In this document: positions 32,961-41,695 of the stretch, piece after piece | Layout of the letters: the number at the start of each line of letters is the position of its first letter | Numbering within the stretch: position 1 is the first letter of the stretch | The notes under the pieces: model-generated | Databases searched by the model: none | The model's input: only the letters and a program-made list of their open reading frames with translations | Told to the model about the DNA's origin: nothing | Translations under genes and position numbers: made by a program | Assembly: GCA_013287275.1 (NCBI GenBank) | Contig: JABDED010000005.1 | Location: 15,111 to 66,018, forward strand | From: Betaproteobacteria bacterium | GTDB lineage: Bacteria > Pseudomonadota > Gammaproteobacteria > Burkholderiales > Burkholderiaceae_D | Length of the DNA stretch: 50,908 nucleotides | Reading direction: 5' to 3'

Positions 32961-35249
32961 ATGCGCTGGAAACCCGTATTATCTCATTCACAGCAGTTGT
33001 TTCCTACTTTCTCTGCGATAGTCGTCGCCGCGATCGTTCCCGCCATTCCGGCACAGGCCCAGACCGCGATCGCGGAACCGCCGGCGCCTGCAGTGTCTTC
33101 CCCCTTGCCTGTCGCCGTAAAAGCGACCGATGCCGTGATTCCGGAGGTGAAGCTGGTCGGGAGCAATAAAGCCGACGACAAGGCTAGCGATAAAGACGCG
33201 CCGACCGTCATCCAGTCCGATAGCATGAACGGCCGGCCGGAGCGTATTGTCAATTTCGATAACAATGTCGAGATCGTGAAAGGCGGCATGACGATGAACG
33301 CCGATCACGCGACCTACCGCAATCTGGAAGATGAGGTGGAGGCGTGGGGCCATCTGCGCTTGCAGCGCTACGGCGATTGTTACAGCGGCGATTCGACGCG
33401 CATGCAGATGGACACCGGCATAGGCTATATCGAGAATCCCATCTATAAGCTGGTAAAGAACAATGCGCAGGGGCACGCCACGCGCATCGACTTTAAAAGC
33501 GAAGAGCATTCCATCATCAATAACGGCACATATAGCACCTGCGAGGGACTCAATCCGGACTGGTACCTGAAAGCCGAAACCCTGAACCTGGATACCGGCC
33601 TGGACAGTGCGGTGGCCAAGAAAGCCACCGTCTACTTCAAGGATGTGCCGATACTGGTAGCGCCCAGCCTGAGTTTCCCTTTGTCGGGCGCCAGGCAATC
33701 CGGGTTGTTGCCGCCTACGTTTGGCGCTTCATCGACCGGTGGCGTGGAATTCGGCTTGCCTTATTATTACAATATCGCGCCGAATCGCGATTTGACACTC
33801 TATCCCAAGCTGATCGCGCGCCGCGGCCTGCAGCTGGGGGCAGAAGGCCGGTATCTGGGAGAAACCTATTCCGGCGAAACCAGTGTCGAGGGTTTGCTGA
33901 ACGACCAGCAGACCAAGACCAACCGCTGGTCGATAGCCTCGGTCCACAAGCAAAAGCTATTGCCCAATGTGGATTTTACTTGGGATATCAACGCGGCGTC
34001 GGATGACAATTACCCCAGCGACTTCTCGCGCTCGATCACCAAGACTGCGCAGCGCCTGTTATTGCGTGAAGCCGACCTGGTCTATTACGGTTCCATCTGG
34101 AGCCTGGGCCTGAGGCTATCCAATTACCAAGTGCTGCAAGACCCTGCGGCGCCGATTACCCGGCCGTATGACCGTTTGCCGCAACTGAATTTCCATGCAG
34201 AGCAGCGCGACCTGATGGGACTGGACTGGGTAGTGGATTCGTCGCTGACCCGGTTCTGGCATCCCACCATGGTGCGAGGCAGCCGCGCGGTGTTCAATCC
34301 TCAACTGTCTTATCCGATTATCAATCCGGGCTGGTTCATTACGCCCAAGATATCGTTGCACGCGACCAGCTATCAACTGAACAATCCGGACCCAGGCCAG
34401 CCCAGCGACCTCAGCCGCGTTTTGCCTACGGTTTCTATCGATAGCGGCATGGTGTTTGAGCGCAAAGCCAATTTCTTTGGGGAAAATATCACCCAGACCC
34501 TGGAGCCGCGCCTGTTCTATGTAAGGACGCCCTACAAGGATCAGAGCCTGTTCCCGAATTTCGACAGTGCGACCGCCGACTTCAATTTTGCGCAGATTTT
34601 CAGCGAAAACCGGTTTACCGGCAGCGACCGCATAGGCGATTCCAACCAGATTACTGCGGCACTGATTTCCAGGTATATCGAAGCCTCCGGCGAAGAGCGT
34701 TTGCGTCTTGCTATTGGACAACGTTTTTATTTCAATACCCAGCGGGTTGCCTTGCCGGATGCAGTGGCGACGCAAAGCCGTTCAGACTTGTTGCTGTCGG
34801 CGGATGGCAAGATCTCGAAAACCCTGAGTGCCGATGCGGCACTGCAGCTCAGCCAGAGCGACAGGCAGTCAGTAAGGGCTAACTACGGCGTGCGCTGGCA
34901 GCCTGAGGCAGGCAAGGCCCTGAACGCCGAGTACCGTTTCCAGCGCGATACGCTGGAGCAACTGGATATCTCCGGCCAATGGCCGATTGCCAGGCGCTGG
35001 TATGCGGTTGCCAGGAGTAATTATTCGCTATTGGATAAAAGACTGGTCGAGGGTGTGGCCGGCTTTGAATACCGGGCCGATTGCTGGTCATTCAGGGTCA
35101 TCGCTCAACGTTTTGCTACGGCAACATTGCAATCCACCAGCGCCTTCTCTTTCCAACTGGAGTTGAACGGTTTAGGCCGTTTCGGATTGGGATCTAATCC
35201 TATCGACGTCCTGAAAAAGAATATTTCGGGTTATCAGTCTTCGGATTAG
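32961..35249 (+). CDS. lptD: LPS-assembly outer-membrane protein LptD
   Basis: Inserts lipopolysaccharide into the outer leaflet as a 26-stranded barrel together with LptE. The 762-residue length is typical. A signal peptide ends at AIPAQA|Q (about residue 33). A Pro/Ala-rich spacer follows, then the LptA-like periplasmic OstA domain (IVNFDNNVEIVKGGMTMNAD, YRNLEDEVEAWG), then the barrel domain (VPILVAPSLSFPLSGARQSG, LPYYYNIAPNRDLTLYPKL). Cysteines in YGDCYS and YSTCEG and one near the C-terminus in DCWSFRV can form the interdomain disulphide. E. coli has an adjacent Cys pair at the C-terminal site, here only one. It heads lptD-surA-pdxA, and SurA is its chaperone. Confidence 0.95.
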   Translation: MRWKPVLSHSQQLFPTFSAIVVAAIVPAIPAQAQTAIAEPPAPAVSSPLPVAVKATDAVIPEVKLVGSNKADDKASDKDAPTVIQSDSMNGRPERIVNFDNNVEIVKGGMTMNADHATYRNLEDEVEAWGHLRLQRYGDCYSGDSTRMQMDTGIGYIENPIYKLVKNNAQGHATRIDFKSEEHSIINNGTYSTCEGLNPDWYLKAETLNLDTGLDSAVAKKATVYFKDVPILVAPSLSFPLSGARQSGLLPPTFGASSTGGVEFGLPYYYNIAPNRDLTLYPKLIARRGLQLGAEGRYLGETYSGETSVEGLLNDQQTKTNRWSIASVHKQKLLPNVDFTWDINAASDDNYPSDFSRSITKTAQRLLLREADLVYYGSIWSLGLRLSNYQVLQDPAAPITRPYDRLPQLNFHAEQRDLMGLDWVVDSSLTRFWHPTMVRGSRAVFNPQLSYPIINPGWFITPKISLHATSYQLNNPDPGQPSDLSRVLPTVSIDSGMVFERKANFFGENITQTLEPRLFYVRTPYKDQSLFPNFDSATADFNFAQIFSENRFTGSDRIGDSNQITAALISRYIEASGEERLRLAIGQRFYFNTQRVALPDAVATQSRSDLLLSADGKISKTLSADAALQLSQSDRQSVRANYGVRWQPEAGKALNAEYRFQRDTLEQLDISGQWPIARRWYAVARSNYSLLDKRLVEGVAGFEYRADCWSFRVIAQRFATATLQSTSAFSFQLELNGLGRFGLGSNPIDVLKKNISGYQSSD

Positions 35250-35394
35250 CGTGTATATTTCAGCTTTTGCTGAGAATGCGTGGCGGCCAGGCGGAGAACT
35301 CCGGCTTGAAAAAGCAGTCAGATAACAGTAGTCAACAGCAGGCCGCGGCGCTGAAAAGCGTATTACCGCTGCTTTAATATGAATTTGGATCACT

Positions 35395-36837
35395 ATGCGA
35401 AACATCTTGCACATGAATCAACGTAATTTCTTTTCCGCCCTCGCAATATCGGCATCCCTGGTGTTGAGTAACTCCGCATGGTCGCAAGTCAACTTTGCCA
35501 AGGGTGCCGCAACCGCGCCTTTCGCTGCCCCCATCGCCGCTGCTGCTCCGGCTGCGACGCCATCGCCCGCGCCATCCGTAACGGGCAAAGCCAAGCCGCA
35601 GCAAGTCAACAGCATAGTCGTGGTCGTCAATGACGAAGTCATCACCAAGCAGGAGCTGGATGAGCGCATCAAGACGGTAGAGCGGCGACTGGTTGCGCAG
35701 GGAACCCCCTTGCCTAGCAAGGCCGAGCTGCAAAAGCAATTGCTGGAACGCATGATCGTTGACCGCGCGCAGATACAGTTGGCAAAAGAGAACGGCTTTC
35801 GCGTTGACGACGTCAACCTGGACCGTTCCATCTTGCGGATGGCAGAACAAAATAAAATGTCTTTGCAAGATTTCCGCAACCAGATCGAACGCGAAGGCAC
35901 ACCTTATGCCAAGTTCCGCGAAGAAATACGCGATGAGATCATGATGCAGCGCATCCGTGAACGCGAGGTCGACAACAAGATCCAGGTCACGGAATCGGAA
36001 ATCGACAATTATCTTGCTGCCGTCAGCACGCCGACCAACAACTCGCAAGAATTGAATCTGGCGCAGATATTGATCAGGATCCCGGAAAACGCTTCCGCAG
36101 AGCAAATTGCGCTGCGCCGCACACGTGCCGAAGAAGTGATGCAGAAAGTGAAAGTGGGCGGTGATTTTTCCAAGCTGGCGGTGACGTATTCGGATTCCAG
36201 CGAAGCGTTGAAAGGCGGCGACCTCGGATGGCGTGAGCAGGATCGCCTGCCGCAACTGTTTGTGGATGCGGTTGCCAAATTAAAAGAAGGCGAAGTATCG
36301 GAAATCATCAAGAGCCCGAACGGCTTCCATATCCTGAAGTTGGTCGGCAAGCGCGCCATAGACGGCGCCAAGACAGCAGCGGCCACGTCCGTGCAACAGA
36401 CGCACGCACGCCATATCCTGATCAAGGTCAGCTCGGTGGTGACTGCCGCAGAGGCCAAGCGCAAGCTGCTGGAGATCAAGGAGCGCCTGGATAATAATGC
36501 CGCCAAATTTGAAGACCTGGCAAAGACTTTCTCCAATGACTTGTCGGCGTCCAAGGGCGGCGACCTGGGATGGATTTATCCAGGCGACACCGTGCCCGAG
36601 TTTGAACAGGCGATGAACAAGCTGAAGCCCAATGAAGTCAGCGAACCGGTGGAAACCCAGTTCGGCTACCACCTGATCCAGGTACTGGAACGCAAGAACG
36701 ATGACATGTCAAAAGACCGTCAGCGCGCTGCCGCCCGCCAGGCCGTGCGCGACCGCAAGGCTGACGAAGCGCTGCAGGACTGGTTGCGCCAGTTGCGCGA
36801 CCGCGCCTATGTAGAATTCCGTACAGAAGACAAATAA
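35395..36837 (+). CDS. surA: Periplasmic chaperone and peptidyl-prolyl isomerase SurA
   Basis: Escorts outer-membrane proteins, including LptD, across the periplasm. The 480-residue protein has a signal peptide ([21 protein letters not shown]), then an Ala/Pro-rich stretch of about 40 residues not found in E. coli SurA. The N-terminal chaperone domain follows ([20 protein letters not shown]). Two parvulin domains come next, at about 208-315 ([14 protein letters not shown]...[14 protein letters not shown]) and 330-435 ([12 protein letters not shown]...[13 protein letters not shown]). The start is the ATG at 35395 with GGAT upstream. An ATG six codons later is an alternative. The stop and the pdxA start share one base (TAATG). 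Confidence 0.95.
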   Translation: MRNILHMNQRNFFSALAISASLVLSNSAWSQVNFAKGAATAPFAAPIAAAAPAATPSPAPSVTGKAKPQQVNSIVVVVNDEVITKQELDERIKTVERRLVAQGTPLPSKAELQKQLLERMIVDRAQIQLAKENGFRVDDVNLDRSILRMAEQNKMSLQDFRNQIEREGTPYAKFREEIRDEIMMQRIREREVDNKIQVTESEIDNYLAAVSTPTNNSQELNLAQILIRIPENASAEQIALRRTRAEEVMQKVKVGGDFSKLAVTYSDSSEALKGGDLGWREQDRLPQLFVDAVAKLKEGEVSEIIKSPNGFHILKLVGKRAIDGAKTAAATSVQQTHARHILIKVSSVVTAAEAKRKLLEIKERLDNNAAKFEDLAKTFSNDLSASKGGDLGWIYPGDTVPEFEQAMNKLKPNEVSEPVETQFGYHLIQVLERKNDDMSKDRQRAAARQAVRDRKADEALQDWLRQLRDRAYVEFRTEDK

Positions 36838-37883
36838 TGAAACTTCCGGTCATTGCGCTGACCGTTGGCGAACCAGCGGGCATAGGACCGGAAATCTCCA
36901 TCAGGGCCGCATGGCAGTTGCGGCATGAAATACGGCCGGTGCTGATCGGCGATGCCGCCTTCCTTTCCATGCTGGCGGCGGAAATCTCGGACGACATCAG
37001 CCTGATGGGCGTTTCGCTGGAAGCACTGCGCAACGACGGCTTGCCCAATTGCAGCGACAGGCAAATCACCGTCATCGATTGCCCGCTGGCTGCGCATGTC
37101 GTACCGGGCCAACTGGATGCCAGGAACGGACGTTCGGTATTGCACACGCTGGATGTGGCGATAGAAAGCGTCTCGCCAGGCGCCGCCTGGTGCGACGCGA
37201 TCGTCACTGCGCCGCTGCAAAAAAGCACGATCAACGATGCCGGTGTCGCTTTCAGCGGCCATACCGAATACCTGGCGGAAAAGACCGGCACTGCGCAAGT
37301 GGTGATGATGCTGGCCTGCGAAGCCTCGGCAAGCTTGCCGCAGCCGCTAAGGGTGGCGCTGGCGACCACCCACCTGCCTTTGAAGGACGTGTCCGCGGCC
37401 ATCACTTTTGATGGCTTGCTGAAGACACTGCAGATTGTTGATGCCGATTTGCGGCAAAAGTTCGGCCTGGCGCAGCCGCGCATCCTGGTCACCGGCCTGA
37501 ACCCGCATGCGGGCGAAAACGGCTACCTGGGTCGGGAAGAGATAGACGTGATCACGCCGGTGCTGCAGCATGCGCAGTCCCTGGGAATTTCCGCCACGGG
37601 ACCGTATCCTGCCGATACCTTGTTCCAGCAAAAATACCTGGAGCAGGCGGATTGCGTGCTGGCTATGTATCACGACCAGGGTTTGCCGGTCTTGAAGCAT
37701 GCAAGTTTTGGGAATGGCGTGAATATTACGCTGGGCCTGCCTTTGATACGCACGTCTGTGGATCATGGGACGGCGCTGGATTTGGCGGCGCAGGGTTTGG
37801 GGCTGGCGGACGTGGGGAGCATGGTGGTGGCGATTCGGGTTGCTGCTGGAATGGTGCGTTCTCGCTCGGAGGCTCTTGCCTAG
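36837..37883 (+). CDS. pdxA: 4-hydroxythreonine-4-phosphate dehydrogenase
   Basis: Oxidises 4-phosphohydroxy-L-threonine with NAD(P)+ in the DXP-dependent route to pyridoxal phosphate. The 348-residue protein is slightly longer than the E. coli enzyme. Family motifs are [14 protein letters not shown] at the N-terminus, [21 protein letters not shown] (substrate and metal site with the His of GHTE), [29 protein letters not shown] and [12 protein letters not shown]. Metal-binding histidines are therefore present. It overlaps surA by one base, giving strict coupling. In many relatives rsmA follows at once. Here a 667-bp gap containing a large inverted repeat intervenes. Confidence 0.95.
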   Translation: MKLPVIALTVGEPAGIGPEISIRAAWQLRHEIRPVLIGDAAFLSMLAAEISDDISLMGVSLEALRNDGLPNCSDRQITVIDCPLAAHVVPGQLDARNGRSVLHTLDVAIESVSPGAAWCDAIVTAPLQKSTINDAGVAFSGHTEYLAEKTGTAQVVMMLACEASASLPQPLRVALATTHLPLKDVSAAITFDGLLKTLQIVDADLRQKFGLAQPRILVTGLNPHAGENGYLGREEIDVITPVLQHAQSLGISATGPYPADTLFQQKYLEQADCVLAMYHDQGLPVLKHASFGNGVNITLGLPLIRTSVDHGTALDLAAQGLGLADVGSMVVAIRVAAGMVRSRSEALA

Positions 37884-37906
37884 GATGTGGTTGCTTTGAG
37901 ATTGCT

Positions 37907-38462
37907 GGCCGGGGGTAGCCCGGCGGCTACTTACTTTCTTTGCTTCGCCAAAGAAGAGTAAGCAAAGAAAGGCGACCGCAAGCCTCGCCCCTACGGGGTG
38001 CCCGATTATGCGGCACAAAAAATGGGAAACGGGCGAAACTCGCTGCGCTCAAACACACCCGTTTCTGATCCATTTTCTGTACCGCACAATCGGCGAGGCT
38101 CCAAGCGGTTGAAGGTCAAAAACAACGGCAACCAGATGCTCCAATTTTGACCGTAACCTGTTACTTAAAATCTGGTTGATTTGATTTGATTTGATTTGAT
38201 TTGGGTGTTGGGGTTGTTGTTGAAGTTGCCGTTGACGTACCCCCGCTCGGGACGCAGCATTTTGTGCTTTACAGAAAATGGATCAGAAATGAACGTTGTC
38301 TGAGCGTAGCGAGTTTCGTTCATTTCCCATTTTTTGTAATGCATAAAATGTGATGGGGCTTAGCCCCATCACCCGAAGGGCAAGTCTGCGGTCGCCTTTT
38401 TTTGGCTTACCTTTTTTTGGCGAAGCAAAAAAATGTAAGTGGCTGCCGGGCCACCCCCGGCC
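37907..38462. repeat. 556-bp nested inverted repeat (two inverted copies of one structured element)
   Basis: The outer 28 bp (37907-37934 and 38435-38462) are inverted copies matching at 25 of 28 positions. Inside each arm the same elements follow in the same order. First is a hairpin with loop GCGAAG/CTTCGC. Then comes GGCGACCGC. A GC-rich short hairpin is next (37986-38000 left; 38350-38373 right, around GATGGGGC). Last is a long hairpin (left about 38003-38095, right about 38258-38349). Its loop is AAACTCGCTGCGCTCAAACA on the left and the inverted equivalent AAACTCGCTACGCTCAGACA on the right. Stem bases differ between arms but remain self-complementary (ACGGG/CCCGT versus ATGAA/TTCAT). The arms flank about 150 bp of unique sequence. 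A shorter relative lies beside corA. Confidence 0.85.
38176..38200 (+). repeat. TTGAT x5 tandem repeat
   Basis: Five perfect head-to-tail copies of TTGAT, followed by the diverged TTGGG and a G/T-rich run. It lies between the two arms of the large inverted repeat. A five-base unit in non-coding DNA could vary in copy number by slippage. No coding or regulatory effect can be inferred. Confidence 0.85.
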
Positions 38463-38504
38463 TGTACCCACGAAGTACACCATAATTATCTAAAGTTAGC
38501 CAAG

Positions 38505-38530
38505 CAGGATGGGCGCAGGTGCCCATCCTG
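38505..38530 (+). other. 10-bp hairpin in the rsmA leader
   Basis: CAGGATGGGC (38505-38514) pairs perfectly with GCCCATCCTG (38521-38530) around a GCAGGT loop, ending 20 bp before the rsmA ATG. No T tract follows. It may affect rsmA expression as an mRNA leader stem, or be a protein-binding palindrome. Confidence 0.55.
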
Positions 38531-38550
38531 CAATAGAAATAGAAAAACAT

Positions 38551-39327
38551 ATGAAACACATCGCACGTAAACGTTTTGGCCAGAACTTCCTGACGGACCA
38601 GATCGTCCTCAGCAATATCATTCGCTCCATCGATCCCAAGCCGGACCAGGCCATGGTAGAGATAGGACCGGGCCTGGCGGCGATGACCAAGTTGTTGCTG
38701 GATTCGTTGACTACGCTGCATGTGGTGGAACTGGACCGCGACCTGGTCGCCCGGCTGAAAAAGAATTTTGACCAGACCAAGCTGATCGTGCATGAAGGCG
38801 ATGCCTTGCAGTTTGATTTTGCTTCGATTCCGGTGGCCGCCGGCCAGAAGCTGCGCGTGGTCGGCAACTTGCCTTACAACATCTCCAGCCCCTTGCTGTT
38901 TCATCTGGCGGACTATGTGGACCAGGTGGAAGACCAGCACTTCATGCTGCAAAAAGAAGTGGTGGAACGCATGGTGGCGGATCCGGGCAGCAAGGCTTAC
39001 GGGCGGCTGTCGGTGATGCTGCAATGGCGCTACCACATGGAGCTGTGTTTCGTGGTGCCGCCTACCGCCTTCGATCCTCCGCCCAGGGTGGATTCTGCCA
39101 TCGTCAGGATGATACCCAAGGCAGAACGACTGGCTTGCGATGTGAAGAAACTGGAAGAGGTCGTGACCAAGGCGTTTTCCCAGCGCCGCAAGGTGGTGCG
39201 CAATTGCGTCGCCGGCATGTTCACCGAACAGGAATTGATCGCCGCCGGCGTCGATCCGCAGGCCCGCCCTGAGACTATTCCGCTGGAACAGTATGTAGCG
39301 CTGGCGGTCCTGCTTGCTACCCGCTAG
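38551..39327 (+). CDS. rsmA: 16S rRNA dimethyladenosine transferase
   Basis: Dimethylates two adjacent adenosines (A1518 and A1519, E. coli numbering) in 16S rRNA during 30S maturation. I start at the ATG at 38551, giving 258 residues that begin [16 protein letters not shown], the normal family start. A frame from 38509 would run through the upstream hairpin and is unlikely. Motifs are [15 protein letters not shown] (SAM binding), [14 protein letters not shown], and the catalytic [17 protein letters not shown] with NLPY. The C-terminal helical domain ends normally. The ribosome site is poor (AGAAAAAC), so leader structure may matter. It is the usual partner of surA-pdxA, displaced here by the inverted repeat. 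Confidence 0.95.
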   Translation: MKHIARKRFGQNFLTDQIVLSNIIRSIDPKPDQAMVEIGPGLAAMTKLLLDSLTTLHVVELDRDLVARLKKNFDQTKLIVHEGDALQFDFASIPVAAGQKLRVVGNLPYNISSPLLFHLADYVDQVEDQHFMLQKEVVERMVADPGSKAYGRLSVMLQWRYHMELCFVVPPTAFDPPPRVDSAIVRMIPKAERLACDVKKLEEVVTKAFSQRRKVVRNCVAGMFTEQELIAAGVDPQARPETIPLEQYVALAVLLATR

Positions 39328-39368
39328 GCAGGCTTTATAAGCCGCTGCCTGCCGGGTCCTCCGGCAGG
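39327..39368 (+). terminator. Two overlapping hairpins after rsmA
   Basis: GGCAGGCTT (39327-39335) can pair with AAGC-CG-CTGCC (39339-39349, two bulged bases). CCTGCCGG (39348-39355) can pair with CCGGCAGG (39361-39368) around GTCCT. The stems share bases 39348-39349, so they compete. Neither has a following T tract, so intrinsic termination is only possible. Confidence 0.35.
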
Positions 39369-39425
39369 ATGTCCATCCCCTGTATTCCCGACCCGGCGCT
39401 ACACCGGGCGCACCCGATTGTTGGC

Positions 39426-39458
39426 GATTTGCAAATCAGCCTGTTGATTACAGGCTGA
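39426..39458. promoter_or_regulatory. Overlapping palindromes upstream of the pgi promoter
   Basis: GATTTGCAAATC (39426-39437) is a perfect 12-bp palindrome. TCAGCCTG (39436-39443) is an exact inverted copy of CAGGCTGA (39451-39458), across a 7-bp spacer. Both lie directly upstream of the -35 box, in a position suited to an activator or repressor of pgi. Confidence 0.5.
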
Positions 39459-39462
39459 AGTT

Positions 39463-39490
39463 TCGACAATGACAAACTTTCCCCTATAAT
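39463..39490 (+). promoter_or_regulatory. Probable sigma-70 promoter of pgi
   Basis: TCGACA (39463-39468, five of six consensus bases) is followed after 16 bp by a perfect TATAAT (39485-39490). The predicted start, near 39497, leaves a leader of about 50 nt to the ATG at 39550. Confidence 0.6.
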
Positions 39491-39549
39491 CGAAGCGGCG
39501 ATTTCCTTTGGAACTTGCCCGCCTTGTTGCCGGATTCTCCAGGAATATG

Positions 39550-41196
39550 ATGAATATAACGAACACCCCTGAATGGCAGGCCTTGCTGGCCCATAAAGAC
39601 AGATTGGAGCATATCCACCTGCGCGACCTGTTCGCCGCGGATGCGGATCGCTTTGCCAATTTTTCCGCAGAGCTCGATGATTTGCTGGTGGATTACTCGA
39701 AGCAGAGGATAGATGCCGCAACGCTGGACAGCCTGGTGCAGCTGGCCCGCACTACGGATGTCGGCGGCTGGCGCGACCGTATGTTTGCCGGTGAAAAAAT
39801 CAATGTCAGCGAAGACCGTTCGGTGCTGCATACGGCGCTGCGCCACCTGGATTTCACGCCGTTTCCGAGCGCAGACAACGACGTGATGCCGCAGGTGAGG
39901 GCAGTGCGCAAGCAGATGCGGGATATCGTGGAGAGGGTGCGCAGCGGCCTGTGGCGCGGTTTCAAGGGCGATGCGATACAGAATATCGTCAATATAGGCA
40001 TAGGCGGCTCCGACCTCGGCCCCAAGCTGGCCACACGCGCCTTGTCAGCGCTGCAGCATCCGGGCCTGACTTTTTACTATGTGTCCAACCTGGACAGCGC
40101 GCATCTGGCGCCCTTGCTGGAGCAACTGGATCCGCGCACGACCTTGTTCATCGTGGCTTCCAAAACCTTTACTACGCAAGAAACCTCGATCAATGCGCAA
40201 ACGGCGCGCAATTGGCTGCTGGCGGCGGCAATGGAAGAATGGGCCATCGGCAAGCACTTCATTGCGGTAACATCCAGCCCGGCCAAGGCGCATGAGTTCG
40301 GCATTCCCGACAGCAATATCCTGCAGATCTGGGATTGGGTAGGCGGCCGTTATTCCCTGTGGTCGGCGGTTGGGCTGTCGGTCGCACTGGCGATAGGCAT
40401 GAACGGTTTCGAGCGCCTGTTGAAAGGCGCAGAAACCATGGACCGCCATTTCCAGCAAGTGCCGCTGGAAAAAAACCTGCCGGTATTGCTGGCGCTGATC
40501 TCGATCTGGAACACCAACTTCCTGGGTGCCGAAACCACCGCGATCCTGCCATATAACGAATCGATACGTCACTTGCCGGCCTTCCTGCAGCAACTGGAAA
40601 TGGAATCGAACGGCAAGACCGTCAACCGCGATGGCGAGCCCCTGAACTGCCGCGCCAATCCCATCGTCTGGGGTGAGATCGGGGTCAACGGCCAGCATGC
40701 CTTCTTCCAGCTGCTGCACCAGGGCGGCTGGCTGATTCCCTGCGACTTCGTGGTGGCGGCATCCAGCGATTATCCGCTACCGGGCCACCAGGCGCCTTTG
40801 CTGGCGAACTGCCTGGCGCAAAGTTCGGCGCTGGCTTTCGGCAAAACCGAAGCGCAGGCGCGCGAAGAATTGTCCGCCTCGGGCCTGGGCGATACGCATA
40901 TCGCCAAGCTGTTGCCGCACAAGGTCTTCGCCGGCAACCAGCCGTCGACGACCATCCTGATGCCCAGCCTGGATCCTTTCCAGCTCGGCATGCTGCTGGC
41001 GCTGTATGAACACAAGGTATTCGTGCAAGGCGTGATCTGGGGCATCAACTCCTTCGACCAATGGGGCGTGGAGCTGGGTAAACAGCTGGCCAACCGCCTG
41101 TTGCCGGCGATTACCGGCGACCAGGCTTATGACGTGAACCTGGATACGTCGACCAGCGGCCTGATTGCCTATTTCCGGCGGCACGGGCATGTCTGA
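39550..41196 (+). CDS. pgi: Glucose-6-phosphate isomerase, first copy
   Basis: Interconverts glucose 6-phosphate and fructose 6-phosphate. The ATG at 39550 has AGGA five bases upstream and gives 548 residues, the usual length. An adjacent ATG (39547) and a TTG at 39508 are less likely. Signatures are [32 protein letters not shown] (phosphate-binding Ser/Thr loop), [30 protein letters not shown] (with the catalytic Glu), HQAPLLANCLAQ and the C-terminal [15 protein letters not shown] (catalytic Lys). It stands alone between rsmA and gloA with its own promoter and terminator, which suggests it is the housekeeping copy. A second, clearly different pgi lies 3.4 kb downstream in an operon. Confidence 0.95.
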   Translation: MNITNTPEWQALLAHKDRLEHIHLRDLFAADADRFANFSAELDDLLVDYSKQRIDAATLDSLVQLARTTDVGGWRDRMFAGEKINVSEDRSVLHTALRHLDFTPFPSADNDVMPQVRAVRKQMRDIVERVRSGLWRGFKGDAIQNIVNIGIGGSDLGPKLATRALSALQHPGLTFYYVSNLDSAHLAPLLEQLDPRTTLFIVASKTFTTQETSINAQTARNWLLAAAMEEWAIGKHFIAVTSSPAKAHEFGIPDSNILQIWDWVGGRYSLWSAVGLSVALAIGMNGFERLLKGAETMDRHFQQVPLEKNLPVLLALISIWNTNFLGAETTAILPYNESIRHLPAFLQQLEMESNGKTVNRDGEPLNCRANPIVWGEIGVNGQHAFFQLLHQGGWLIPCDFVVAASSDYPLPGHQAPLLANCLAQSSALAFGKTEAQAREELSASGLGDTHIAKLLPHKVFAGNQPSTTILMPSLDPFQLGMLLALYEHKVFVQGVIWGINSFDQWGVELGKQLANRLLPAITGDQAYDVNLDTSTSGLIAYFRRHGHV

Positions 41197-41222
41197 GTCT
41201 TTGTAGCAGTATGGCAGGCCGA

Positions 41223-41261
41223 AAAAAAGGAGATATTGCAAAAAGCAATATCTCCTTTTTT
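41223..41261. terminator. Bidirectional intrinsic terminator between pgi and gloA
   Basis: A perfect 17-bp stem runs from 41223-41239 (six A then GGAGATATTGC) to 41245-41261 (its complement ending in six T), with an AAAAA loop. The T tract on the plus strand and the A tract at the other end give a U-rich tail in both directions, matching the convergent genes pgi and gloA. Confidence 0.92.
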
Positions 41262-41284
41262 ACACGGGCCGATGGTGCTGACGC

Positions 41285-41695
41285 TTAGCGCAAACCTACG
41301 CCGCCAGTCTCGTTCTTGCGTTCTATCAATTCTATCTTATAGCCGTCGGGATCTTGCACGAACGCGATCACCGTGGTGCCGCCTTTGACCGGTCCCGCTT
41401 CGCGCGTGATGTTGCCGCCCTTGGCTTTCACCGCCTCGCAGGCGGCGTGGGCGTCCGGCACCGCCAGCGCGATATGTCCATAGGCGGTGCCTATATCGTA
41501 CTGCTCCACTCCGTAGTTATAAGTCAGTTCCAGTTCTGCGTGGTCGGGGTTGTTGCCGTAACCGACAAAGGCCAGCGTATATTTGTATTCAGGGTTGTCG
41601 GACTGGCGCAGTAATTTCATACCCAGCACCTGGGTGTAAAAATCGATAGAGCGTTGCAGGTTGCCGACGCGTAGCATGGTGTGCAGGATGCGCAT
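41285..41695 (-). CDS. gloA: Lactoylglutathione lyase (glyoxalase I)
   Basis: Converts the glutathione hemithioacetal of methylglyoxal to S-D-lactoylglutathione. The 136-residue protein is of typical bacterial length. The N-terminus [20 protein letters not shown] carries metal-ligand His5. [10 protein letters not shown] and [27 protein letters not shown] supply further metal ligands (Glu and His). [13 protein letters not shown] contains the C-terminal Glu ligand. This pattern matches the nickel/cobalt-dependent short class. It is convergent with pgi across a strong terminator. Close to sugar-phosphate genes, it detoxifies a by-product of triose phosphates. Confidence 0.95.
   Translation of the reverse strand: MRILHTMLRVGNLQRSIDFYTQVLGMKLLRQSDNPEYKYTLAFVGYGNNPDHAELELTYNYGVEQYDIGTAYGHIALAVPDAHAACEAVKAKGGNITREAGPVKGGTTVIAFVQDPDGYKIELIERKNETGGVGLR

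Larger units (their letters stand above)
37884..38550. other. Gene-free pdxA-rsmA spacer holding a large inverted repeat
   Basis: This 667-bp spacer has no supportable gene. Open frames crossing it are short or shadow the rsmA frame. It contains the 556-bp nested inverted repeat (37907-38462), a TTGAT x5 tandem repeat (38176-38200) in the central loop and a separate 10-bp hairpin (38505-38530) just before rsmA. No convincing rsmA promoter could be named. Confidence 0.75.

Noticed and set aside
38176-38200. CRISPR-like array
   Set aside because: It is a simple 5-bp tandem repeat without spacers and no cas genes are present.
37907-38462. Insertion sequence or transposon ends
   Set aside because: No transposase frame lies between the arms and no target-site duplication was evident. 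The internal hairpins argue for a structured repeat instead.
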